Translations under genes and position numbers: made by a program | The notes under the pieces: generated by a model | The model's input: the letters and a program-made list of their open reading frames with translations, nothing else | What the model was told of the DNA's origin: nothing | Databases searched by the model: none | Shown here: piece after piece, positions 1 through 5,560 of the stretch | How positions within the stretch are numbered: the first letter of the stretch is position 1 | How the letters are laid out: every line of letters starts with the position of its first letter | DNA from: Candidatus Zixiibacteriota bacterium | Lineage (GTDB): Bacteria > SM23-81 > DAOVCL01 | Reading direction: 5' to 3' | Length of the DNA stretch: 5,640 nt | Assembly: GCA_030670005.1 (NCBI GenBank) | Contig: DAOVCL010000133.1 | Span: forward strand, 1 to 5,640

Positions 1-745
1 TATAGGTAAAGTCTCCCCCGCCTCCGGGAGGGCAGCGATGGAAGCCCTTATCCGGGGGATAGATCTGGCCCAGCGAGGTAAGATCGATGCCTTAGTTACC
101 GGGCCGATAAACAAGAGGGCAGCCCATTTGGCCGGTTACAACTTCCCAGGTCAGACAGAGCTTTTGGCCCATTATACAGGCGCCTCCTCCTTTGTTATGA
201 TGCTGGCTAATCAAAAGTTAAGGGTGGCCCTGGTCACCACCCACCTTCCCCTCTGCCAGGTAAACGGAGACCTCTCCGTGGAGGTTATCCAGGATAAGCT
301 CAGGGTAACCAACCAGGGGTTGAGGGACTATTTTGCCATCCCTTCCCCCAGGATAGGGGTGGCTGCACTAAACCCCCATGGAGGGGAGGGGGGAGATTTA
401 GGGGAGGAAGAGATTAAGCTCATCTCCCCGGCGATAGAAGGAGCAAGGGGGGAGGGGATAGATGCCCAGGGTCCATTTCCCAGCGACACCCTTTTTACTC
501 CCTCTTTTTTATCGCGCTTCGATGCCATCCTGGCTATGTATCATGATCAGGGGCTCATCCCGGTAAAGTTACTCGGGTTTGGCCGCACGGTAAATATCAC
601 CCTGGGATTACCCATAATCAGGACCTCTCCCGACCATGGGGTGGCCCTCGATATTGCTGGTCAGGGGAGGGCAGATCCAGGGAGTATGATTGAGGCCATA
701 AGGATGGCCTGGCAGATAAGGAAGGTCAGGGGTGCAAATCCTTAG
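1..745 (+). CDS. pdxA: 4-hydroxythreonine-4-phosphate dehydrogenase PdxA (5'-truncated by window edge)
   Basis: PdxA oxidises 4-phosphohydroxy-L-threonine with NAD+ in the DXP-dependent branch of pyridoxal 5'-phosphate synthesis; it is a cytoplasmic, metal-dependent homodimer. The reading frame is open from position 2, where it already encodes family sequence (IGKVSPASGRAA), so the true start lies outside the window; about 247 residues of a usual ~330 are visible. The three metal-binding histidines are present: TTHLPL (codon 242-244), NPHGGEGG (377-379) and YHDQGL (542-544). Their spacings of 45 and 55 residues match E. coli PdxA H166/H211/H266. VTGPINK and the C-terminal RTSPDHGVALDIAGQG signature are also intact. 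The ATG at 38 is internal and should not be taken as the start. The 3' end overlaps ftsE by 14 bp, so pdxA probably shares a transcript with the division genes although its pathway is unrelated to theirs. Confidence 0.96.
   Translation, partial: IGKVSPASGRAAMEALIRGIDLAQRGKIDALVTGPINKRAAHLAGYNFPGQTELLAHYTGASSFVMMLANQKLRVALVTTHLPLCQVNGDLSVEVIQDKLRVTNQGLRDYFAIPSPRIGVAALNPHGGEGGDLGEEEIKLISPAIEGARGEGIDAQGPFPSDTLFTPSFLSRFDAILAMYHDQGLIPVKLLGFGRTVNITLGLPIIRTSPDHGVALDIAGQGRADPGSMIEAIRMAWQIRKVRGANP
718..725 (+). promoter_or_regulatory. Ribosome-binding site of ftsE
   Basis: AAGGAAGG lies inside the last codons of pdxA and ends 6 nt before the GTG at 732. It supports GTG as the ftsE start, with translation coupled to the end of pdxA. 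Confidence 0.6.
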
Positions 746-1382
746 CTTTGAGCGGGTAAGCCTCCAATACCCTCAGGGGATCGAGGCCTTAAAGGAGGTA
801 AGCTTCGAGCTGAAGAAGGGTGAGTTGTTCACTCTGGTGGGACCCAATGGATCTGGGAAGACCACCCTGCTCAAGCTCATCTATATGGAGCTTTTCCCCA
901 CCCGGGGGACCGTCCGGGTAAAGGGGTTCTCCTCCAGCAAGATAAGGTCGAGGGATATCCCCTGCCTGAGAAGGAGGTTGGGGATAGTTCCTCAAGCTAC
1001 CGAACTCTTGGAGGAAAGGGATGTATTTGAGAATGTGGCCCTGGCTATGAGAGCGGTGGGGGGGAAAGGGATTAGGAGAAGGGTCTGGGAGGTGCTCAGT
1101 CAGACTGGCCTGAGCAGTCGAGCAAGATCTTCCCCTCACCAGCTTTCGGGGGGAGAGGCCAAAAGGGTGGCTATTGCCAGGGCTCTGGTTAACCAACCTT
1201 TCCTGCTTCTGGCCGATGAGCCCACCGGAGGAATAGATCAGGAGAGGGCCGAGGGGATTCTTTCCCTCTTAAAGAGGATAAACAGGCAGGGAACGGCCAT
1301 ACTCTTAGCCACTCAGGATGAAAGGGTGGGCCAAAGCCTTGCTGGGGGAATCCTGAGAATAGCCCAGGGGAGGCTTATATAG
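732..1382 (+). CDS. ftsE: Cell division ATP-binding protein FtsE
   Basis: FtsE is the cytoplasmic ATPase of the FtsEX complex. Rather than transporting a solute, it drives conformational change through FtsX to activate septal peptidoglycan hydrolysis. The 216-residue length fits the family (~220). Visible motifs are Walker A GPNGSGKTT (residues 37-45), Q-loop Q88 in VPQ, signature LSGGE (138-142) and Walker B LLLADEP (158-164). The GTG start is chosen because it opens the conserved N-terminal beta-strand and has a good Shine-Dalgarno. Two oddities are read directly. The signature is followed by AKR where E. coli FtsE has QQR. The H-switch is ATQD, with Gln195 (CAG, 1314-1316) instead of the usual ATHD histidine. 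The D-loop reads GGID rather than GNLD. The neighbouring ftsX, starting on the next base, makes FtsE the best call over a LolD- or MacB-type ATPase. Confidence 0.93.
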   Translation: MQILSFERVSLQYPQGIEALKEVSFELKKGELFTLVGPNGSGKTTLLKLIYMELFPTRGTVRVKGFSSSKIRSRDIPCLRRRLGIVPQATELLEERDVFENVALAMRAVGGKGIRRRVWEVLSQTGLSSRARSSPHQLSGGEAKRVAIARALVNQPFLLLADEPTGGIDQERAEGILSLLKRINRQGTAILLATQDERVGQSLAGGILRIAQGRLI

Positions 1383-2231
1383 ATGGCATTCGACAGGCTC
1401 TATGGGATAAAGGAGGTCCTCTTCAATTTCAGGAGGTATCCAGCTCGTTTTCTGGTTTCCCTCCTCACTATCTCCCTCTCCTTGCTTCTCTTAGGGGCGT
1501 TTCTCTGTCTAACCTTCAATCTGAAGCTTACCCTGCAAAATCTAAGAGCAAAGGTGGAGATAGAGGCATTCTTGAAGGATGGAATCACCCAATCCCAGAT
1601 GGAGGAACTTGCCGGAAGGGTGAGGCTAATCCAGGGAGTTAAGGATGCTATCTTGATCACCAAGGAGGAGGCCCTTCTTGATCTCCAAAGGGAGTTTGGC
1701 AAAGAATTCATCGATGATCTGGGAGCCAATCCCCTCCCCCCCTCTCTCCGGGTAAGACTCAGGGAGGGATGGCGTAAGGGGGAAATTGTGCAGGGGATAG
1801 CGGCAAGGATAGATTCCTTGGACGGGGTGGAGGATGTGGAGTATGGAGGTAAGTGGCTGGAAAGGTTGGACAGATTTGTCTTTCATCTTCTTCTGCTCGA
1901 TCTTATATTGGGGGTGATCATAGGACTCTCTTCCTTTATGTCGGTCTCCAATGTGGTGAGCAGAACCTTCCTCGCGCGGCGGAAGGAGGTGGAGATAATG
2001 AGGCTGGTGGGAGCTACCCGCAGGTTTATTCAGAGACCTTTCCTCTATGAAGGGCTCTTTCAGGGGTTTCTGGGGGGAGTGATTGGAGCGGCTCTCCTTT
2101 ACCTATTCTTCCTTCTCCTCTCTCCCCAACTCCCCTCAGAGGCGATACTCTCCCCCAAGGTATTAGGGCTTCAGGTTGGCCTGGGGTTGGCATTTGGTGG
2201 CTTAGGAGGGAGGTTCTCCTTTGGTCGTTAA
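1383..2231 (+). CDS. ftsX: Cell division membrane protein FtsX
   Basis: FtsX is the inner-membrane partner of FtsE and transmits ATP-driven motion to a periplasmic coiled-coil hydrolase activator. The 282-residue product shows the family topology. There is a basic N-terminal cytoplasmic segment with FNFRRYPAR, TM1 about residues 22-46, and a periplasmic loop about 47-164 (the ECD that contacts EnvC-type proteins). TM2 is about 165-192, then a cytoplasmic stretch with RRKEVEIMRLVGAT (199-212), a hallmark of FtsX/MacB-type permeases. TM3 is about 220-246 and TM4 about 258-276, with a short basic tail. The ATG immediately follows the ftsE TAG, and GGGGAGG at 1367-1373 is 9 nt upstream. The last 11 bp overlap the next gene. 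The C-terminus is short but matches the expected post-TM4 end, so I regard the gene as complete. Confidence 0.94.
   Translation: MAFDRLYGIKEVLFNFRRYPARFLVSLLTISLSLLLLGAFLCLTFNLKLTLQNLRAKVEIEAFLKDGITQSQMEELAGRVRLIQGVKDAILITKEEALLDLQREFGKEFIDDLGANPLPPSLRVRLREGWRKGEIVQGIAARIDSLDGVEDVEYGGKWLERLDRFVFHLLLLDLILGVIIGLSSFMSVSNVVSRTFLARRKEVEIMRLVGATRRFIQRPFLYEGLFQGFLGGVIGAALLYLFFLLLSPQLPSEAILSPKVLGLQVGLGLAFGGLGGRFSFGR
2205..2213 (+). promoter_or_regulatory. Ribosome-binding site deciding a TTG start
   Basis: GGAGGGAGG inside the end of ftsX ends 7 nt before TTG 2221. An in-frame TAG at 2203-2205 excludes any upstream start, and the next in-frame TTG/GTG codons fall inside the predicted signal peptide. 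TTG 2221 is therefore the best-supported start for the EnvC-like gene. Confidence 0.65.
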
Positions 2232-3387
2232 GCTTGCCCTAAAGACCACACTCTTCCTTCTCCTTCTTGGCTTGAGGGTGGAGGGGACGGAGATTGAAGA
2301 CTACGACCAGAAACTTGCCCACCAGGAAGAGGAGTTGACCAGGATAAGGAAGGAGCTGGCCCAGAAGAGGAAGGAGACAAGGAAGTTGGCGAAGAGGGAG
2401 AGGAGCCTCCTCTCCCAGCTTGAGGATGTGGAGAAGAGGCTTGAACTCTCCCAGGCCCTGATCAGAGGTTTGGCCAAAAAAGAGAAGCTGCTCAAGGGCT
2501 CCATCTCCCGACTTAATGAAAACCTGAAGGTTTTGGGAAAAGACTTAGAGGAGAGGAGAACTGGGTGGTCAAGGAGGATGAGGGGTATCTATGAGAGGGG
2601 AAAGGTAACCGATCTGGAGCTCCTCTTCTCATCTAAGTCCCTCCCCCAGCTCCTCTCTCGGGGGAGATTTCTTGCCCTGATCGCCCGAGGGGATAGGGAG
2701 TATCTGCGGGAATTGAGGTCTAAAAAGGGTACCCTCCTGGAGGAGAAGGAGAAGCTGAAAGCGGAAAAACTGGAGGTGAAGAAGTCGAAGAGAGAGAGGG
2801 AGAAAGAGGAGAGAACTTTAAGGGGTGATTATGATAGGAGGCAGAAGCTCCTGCGTAAGGTTAAGCTGGAGAAGGCAAACTATGCTCAGGCCATAAGTGA
2901 TTTAGAGTCAAGCTCTCAGGAGATTCAGAGGATAATTGACGACCTGCAGAAGCAGAGGAGGCAGTACCTGGCTCAAAGCTCCTTTGCCGCCCAGAGGGGC
3001 CATCTCCTCTGGCCAGTTGAAGGGAGGGTTGTCTCCAAATTCGGCAGGCATCTCCATCCCGTCTTCAAGACGGTTACCCTTAATGAGGGGGTGGAGATAG
3101 AGGCTCCCCTTGGCTCTGAGGTGAGGTCTGTTTTTGATGGAGAGATCTTATATGAAGGGTGGCTAAGAGGTTATGGGAGGTTTTTGATCATTGGCCATGG
3201 CTCGGGCTACTATACCCTCTATGCCCACCTCTCCCAAGTCTTAGTAGAAAAAGGGGAAAAGGTAAAAGAAGGGGAACCAGTGGCCATTTTGGGGGAGACG
3301 GGCTCGTTTTCGGGCCCTCAGCTCCATTTTGAGGTAAGGAAAGGAAAAAAGAAGTTAGATCCGTTGATATGGTTAAAGAAAAGGTAG
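2221..3387 (+). CDS. EnvC-like murein hydrolase activator (coiled coil plus degenerate LytM/M23 domain)
   Basis: Probably the periplasmic effector of FtsEX, which in characterised systems activates cell-wall amidases at the septum. The 388-residue product starts with a signal-peptide-like segment (K4, K8, hydrophobic core about 9-18, possible cleavage after VEG22). Highly charged heptad-rich coiled coils follow at about 25-118 and 165-250, separated by the EnvC/PcsB-type linker with MRGIYERGK and LELLFSS (about 120-160). The LytM domain occupies about 264-385. Compared with active M23 enzymes, the HxGxD motif reads NEGVE (N288, E292) and the first His of HxH is Gln367 in PQLHFE; H336 (YAHLS) and H369 remain. 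This pattern argues for a non-catalytic activator, though residual activity cannot be excluded by eye. The TTG start overlaps ftsX by 11 bp and the 3' end overlaps holB by 19 bp. No amidase gene or ctpA-like protease lies in the window. Confidence 0.88.
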   Translation: MVVKLALKTTLFLLLLGLRVEGTEIEDYDQKLAHQEEELTRIRKELAQKRKETRKLAKRERSLLSQLEDVEKRLELSQALIRGLAKKEKLLKGSISRLNENLKVLGKDLEERRTGWSRRMRGIYERGKVTDLELLFSSKSLPQLLSRGRFLALIARGDREYLRELRSKKGTLLEEKEKLKAEKLEVKKSKREREKEERTLRGDYDRRQKLLRKVKLEKANYAQAISDLESSSQEIQRIIDDLQKQRRQYLAQSSFAAQRGHLLWPVEGRVVSKFGRHLHPVFKTVTLNEGVEIEAPLGSEVRSVFDGEILYEGWLRGYGRFLIIGHGSGYYTLYAHLSQVLVEKGEKVKEGEPVAILGETGSFSGPQLHFEVRKGKKKLDPLIWLKKR

Positions 3388-4484
3388 AGGAACTTTTCCC
3401 TCAGGTTATAGGACAGAAGAAGGCAAAGCGGCTGATCTGGAGGGCACTTCAGAGGGGGAGGTTGGCTCATTCCTATCTTTTTTATGGTAGGTGGGGGGTG
3501 GGAAAGGATGCCCTGGCCCTGGAGCTGGCTAAGGCGGTAAACTGCCAGGGAGAGAAGAGGCCCTGTGGGACCTGTCAGAGCTGTAATTGGGTAACCAGGA
3601 ATAGCCATCCTGATTTTTTGTTTCTTCAGCCTCTACCCAAATCCCTGGCCCTGGAAGAGGTGGGGAAATTGGCCCAGAGAAGGGTTCAGAACCCCTATAT
3701 CCAGGAGGAGCTTGAAGGTTCCCTCTCTATTTCAATTGATGTGATAAGGGGAATGGAAAAGTGGGCAGCACAGAGGCCTTTTATGGGAAAGAGAAGGGTG
3801 GTCATCATCTCCCACTGTGACCGGTTAACGACCCCTGCGGCTAATGCTCTCCTCAAATCCTTAGAGGAGCCCCCTCCCTACCTTCTCTATCTCCTCACCA
3901 CCACCCACCCCCAAGCCCTCCCCCTGACCATCCGATCCAGATGTCAACTATTGAGGCTGGGCAAGCTCTCCCCCCTGGAGATAGATTTGGCTTTAAGGGA
4001 GAGGTTCTCCCTCCCTCCCCCTCAGGCTAAGTTCCTCTCCAAACTGGTCCAGGGGAGCCTGGGGAGGACCCTCAGGTTGCACCAGGAGGGATGGCAGAGG
4101 TTAAGGAGGGAGGCCTTATCCCTTTTAGAGGAGGCCCTCTGGGGAAAACCCCTGAGGGTTATGGCCTCCATCGAGGATGGGTTCAGGGGGAGGGAGAGGA
4201 TGAAGGCCAAGGGGGTAATAGAGGTTCTCCTCTCCTGGTATAGGGATCTCCTCCTCCTCTCACAGGGGATGGGGGAGTTTGTCTCCAATGGAGATCGGAT
4301 GGAGAGGTTAAGGGTGGAGTCCGAGAGGGTCTCCTTGGCCAAGATAGAGGGGTCTTTGGCTAAGTTGAGGGAGGCGCAAACTGCCATTGGCCTCAATGCC
4401 AACCTTAAGCTCGTGTTGCTCGTTACCTTCCTTGGTCTGAGGAGGATAGTTAGAGATGAAGGAGATATTTCAGATAGGTTTTAG
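3369..4484 (+). CDS. holB: DNA polymerase III subunit delta' (clamp loader)
   Basis: Delta' is a structural AAA+ subunit of the clamp loader, which opens the sliding clamp and places it on primed DNA. Visible features: IGQKKAKRLIWRAL near the N-terminus and a P-loop-like GRWGVGKD (residues 40-47). A zinc module has C59, C66, C69 and C72. NALLKSLEEPP lies at 159-169 and the SRC motif at S190-R191-C192, whose Arg serves in trans as the arginine finger in delta' proteins. The P-loop has Asp47 where ATP-binding relatives have Thr/Ser, and Walker B is degraded (VVIISHCD), consistent with a delta' rather than a DnaX (tau/gamma) ATPase. At 371 residues it is somewhat longer than E. coli HolB (334). 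The ATG at 3369 overlaps the previous gene by 19 bp without a well-placed Shine-Dalgarno, so it probably depends on translational coupling. Pairing with ricT and metG is a known conserved arrangement, normally with tmk upstream, which is absent here. Confidence 0.92.
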   Translation: MVKEKVEELFPQVIGQKKAKRLIWRALQRGRLAHSYLFYGRWGVGKDALALELAKAVNCQGEKRPCGTCQSCNWVTRNSHPDFLFLQPLPKSLALEEVGKLAQRRVQNPYIQEELEGSLSISIDVIRGMEKWAAQRPFMGKRRVVIISHCDRLTTPAANALLKSLEEPPPYLLYLLTTTHPQALPLTIRSRCQLLRLGKLSPLEIDLALRERFSLPPPQAKFLSKLVQGSLGRTLRLHQEGWQRLRREALSLLEEALWGKPLRVMASIEDGFRGRERMKAKGVIEVLLSWYRDLLLLSQGMGEFVSNGDRMERLRVESERVSLAKIEGSLAKLREAQTAIGLNANLKLVLLVTFLGLRRIVRDEGDISDRF

Positions 4485-5277
4485 GGGGTGGAGGAAAGGT
4501 TATTTCCTTAACTCCAGATCCCTCCAGCTACAGATAGGAGATTGGGTGCTGGTTTGTGCCGAGAAGGGGGAGGATATGGGGCGGGTGATCAAGAAGGCCT
4601 CGGTGGGGGATGGCTTCTCCCATTCCCAGGAGATACTGAGGAAGGCAACTTCAGAGGATATGAAAAGGATGGAGGAGAACAGGGAGAGGGAAAGGGAGGC
4701 CCGAGGGATCTGTCAATCCAAGATTGAGGAGAGGGACCTCCCCATGAAGCTGGTAGATGTGGAATATCAGTTCGATGGAAACAAGCTGATCTTCTACTTT
4801 ATCTCCGAGGAAAGGATTGACTTCAGGGGCTTGGTTAGAGAGCTGGCCTCCGTTTACAAGACCAGGATAGAGATGAAGCAGATAGGGGTCAGGGATCAGG
4901 CAAAGAGGATGGGTGGTTATGGAATCTGTGGCCGTCCCCTCTGTTGTGCCACCTTCTTAGAGGATTTTGAGCCCATAACAACTCAATTGGCCAAAGGACA
5001 ACATCTTACTCTTATCCCCTCCAAGATATCCGGTGTGTGCGGGAGGCTTATGTGTTGTCTTCTCTTTGAGCGGAAGCTCTACGAGGATGAACTGAAAAGG
5101 TATCCTCGTATAGGGTCCAAACTACGCACGGAGAAGGGGACTGGTGTGGTAGAAAAGGTGGACATATTCAGCGAGAAGGTGACCATTGCCCACGCAGATG
5201 GAGTAGTTGAGGAGTTAGCCCTCCCCGAGCTACAGAAGGGGACAAGGAAGGGACGAAGCTTCTTCAGGAGGAGATAG
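4456..5277 (+). CDS. ricT: PSP1-domain regulatory protein RicT (YaaT family)
   Basis: RicT/YaaT is a cytoplasmic PSP1-domain protein. In Bacillus subtilis it forms a complex with RicA and RicF that binds iron-sulfur clusters and influences RNase Y-dependent mRNA processing, phosphorelay and competence; its role in Gram-negative lineages is not established. The 273-residue product is close to the family length. The diagnostic region is two linked cysteine motifs, CGRPLCC (C158, C163, C164) and CGRLMCC (C195, C200, C201), joined by the conserved FLEDFEP...KISGVCG segment. An additional C35 lies in the N-terminal beta-rich part, and the C-terminus ends in RSFFRRR. The ATG follows GAGGAGGA (4439-4446) by 9 nt and overlaps holB by 29 bp. 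No ricA or ricF (ylbF/ymcA) homologue lies in the window. Family assignment is firm; function here is inferred. Confidence 0.92.
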   Translation: MKEIFQIGFRGWRKGYFLNSRSLQLQIGDWVLVCAEKGEDMGRVIKKASVGDGFSHSQEILRKATSEDMKRMEENREREREARGICQSKIEERDLPMKLVDVEYQFDGNKLIFYFISEERIDFRGLVRELASVYKTRIEMKQIGVRDQAKRMGGYGICGRPLCCATFLEDFEPITTQLAKGQHLTLIPSKISGVCGRLMCCLLFERKLYEDELKRYPRIGSKLRTEKGTGVVEKVDIFSEKVTIAHADGVVEELALPELQKGTRKGRSFFRRR

Positions 5278-5318
5278 GTGACAGGGGCCAGTGAAAGGGC
5301 TCGGGGAGAGAGGTCAGG

Positions 5319-5332
5319 ATTAAGAATTAAGA
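5319..5332 (+). repeat. Tandem ATTAAGA x2
   Basis: Two perfect copies of the heptamer ATTAAGA (5319-5325 and 5326-5332) lie side by side in the AT-rich part of the gap. Two copies are too few to assign a role; replication slippage is the simplest origin. Confidence 0.6.
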
Positions 5333-5359
5333 TAAAACAGCGAAAATTAGGTGAGAATA

Positions 5360-5439
5360 TGTGGGAAGCATCTCCCCTGGGCGGAGCCTCGGGCAAGCCT
5401 GATGCCGATTCTTGTCGAGGTTAGGAGACCTCTCCCACA
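5360..5439 (+). other. Potential structured RNA or long hairpin upstream of metG
   Basis: Three nested helices can be drawn by hand. TGTGGGA (5360-5366) pairs with TCCCACA (5433-5439), 7 bp. TCTCC (5371-5375) pairs with GGAGA (5424-5428), 5 bp. CCTCGGGCAAG (5387-5397) pairs with CTTGTCGAGG (5411-5420), about 10 bp with one bulged G and one G-U pair, closed by a 13-nt loop. The helices are separated by a 4x4 internal loop and an asymmetric loop. A competing arrangement exists: GAGAGGTC (5308-5315) can pair perfectly with GACCTCTC (5427-5434), and GAGGT (5417-5421) with ACCTC (5428-5432). It could be a small RNA, a metG leader or a simple inverted repeat. I recognise no tRNA, SRP RNA, 6S RNA or T-box signature. 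The pairings are seen; the function is unknown. Confidence 0.4.
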
Positions 5440-5486
5440 ACTTTGCAGTTCCCGGGGATAAGTTTTTAAGGATCAGGAAAAATCTC

Positions 5487-5542
5487 TGACAACTGACCAC
5501 CGACAACTGCTTTTTGGTTGACTGCTTACTGCTGTGAACTGC
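5487..5542 (+). repeat. Short direct-repeat block (GACAACTG and ACTGC units)
   Basis: GACAACTG occurs at 5488-5495 and 5502-5509 (14-nt period). ACTGC occurs at 5506-5510, 5521-5525, 5528-5532 and 5538-5542, with a related ACTGA at 5492-5496. All are in direct orientation, so the block does not fold on itself well. It sits directly upstream of the metG ribosome-binding site. It looks like degenerate simple-sequence DNA of a kind sometimes seen between genes; a protein-binding array is possible but unsupported. Confidence 0.5.
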
Positions 5543-5550
5543 TAAACCAA
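5514..5550 (+). repeat. Inverted repeat just before the metG ribosome-binding site
   Basis: TTGGTT (5514-5519) is complementary to AACCAA (5545-5550), leaving a 25-nt loop. The 3' arm ends one base before GGAGG. A 6-bp stem with so large a loop is weak, so this is noted as visible symmetry rather than a proven regulator. No T-run follows, so it is not an intrinsic terminator. Confidence 0.3.
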
Positions 5551-5551
5551 C

Positions 5552-5556
5552 GGAGG
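5552..5556 (+). promoter_or_regulatory. Ribosome-binding site of metG
   Basis: GGAGG is followed by four T residues and then the ATG at 5561. The spacing is on the short side but supports this ATG as the metG start. Confidence 0.7.
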
Positions 5557-5560
5557 TTTT

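Larger units (their letters stand above)
5278..5560 (+). other. ricT-metG intergenic region, no coding sequence
   Basis: These 283 bp are the only sizeable gap in the window. I see no ORF with a plausible start and ribosome-binding site. From left to right it holds a purine-rich stretch, a tandem ATTAAGA pair at 5319-5332, a strong imperfect inverted-repeat region (5360-5439), an AT-rich patch with T5 at 5463-5467, a block of ACTGC-type direct repeats (5487-5542), and the metG ribosome-binding site. The composition differs from the flanking genes, especially the AT-rich 5319-5360. It probably contains the end of the upstream operon transcript and the leader or promoter of metG, but no site matches sigma70 consensus well enough to call. 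Confidence 0.7.

Noticed and set aside
789..1196. Long minus-strand open frame opposite ftsE, and similar ones opposite pdxA, ftsX, envC, holB and ricT
   Set aside because: They lie wholly or mostly within well-supported genes, are low-complexity (Ser/Pro/Leu-rich complements of AGG-rich coding DNA), and show no recognisable domains.
2190..2231. Possible frameshift truncating FtsX
   Set aside because: The tail looked short, but the residues after TM4 (GGLGGRFSFGR) correspond to the usual short basic end of FtsX, all four membrane segments are present, and the next gene begins with a good ribosome-binding site right there.
4542..4727. Gly-rich open frame overlapping ricT on the same strand
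   Set aside because: It is out of frame with the clearly homologous RicT sequence and has a composition expected from a shifted AGG-rich frame.
5398..5410. CTGATG in the loop as a hammerhead ribozyme or fluoride riboswitch core
   Set aside because: The hammerhead core needs CUGAUGA plus GAAA, and neither is complete here; the 5' half of the fluoride riboswitch is absent.
5361..5440. tRNA, tRNA-Sec or SRP RNA gene
   Set aside because: There is no GGTTCRA T-loop, no anticodon arm geometry, no CCA end and no GGTCAGG...AAGCAGC SRP core.
5439..5467. Intrinsic terminator ending in T5 at 5463-5467
   Set aside because: The only hairpin directly before the T-run is a 5-bp AT-rich stem (AACTT/AAGTT) with a 16-nt loop, too weak for a convincing rho-independent terminator.
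5518..5546. Sigma70 promoter for metG (TTGACT as -35)
   Set aside because: TTGACT matches 5 of 6, but the hexamer 17 nt downstream (GCTAAA) matches only 3 of 6, and the implied transcription start would fall on the ribosome-binding site.
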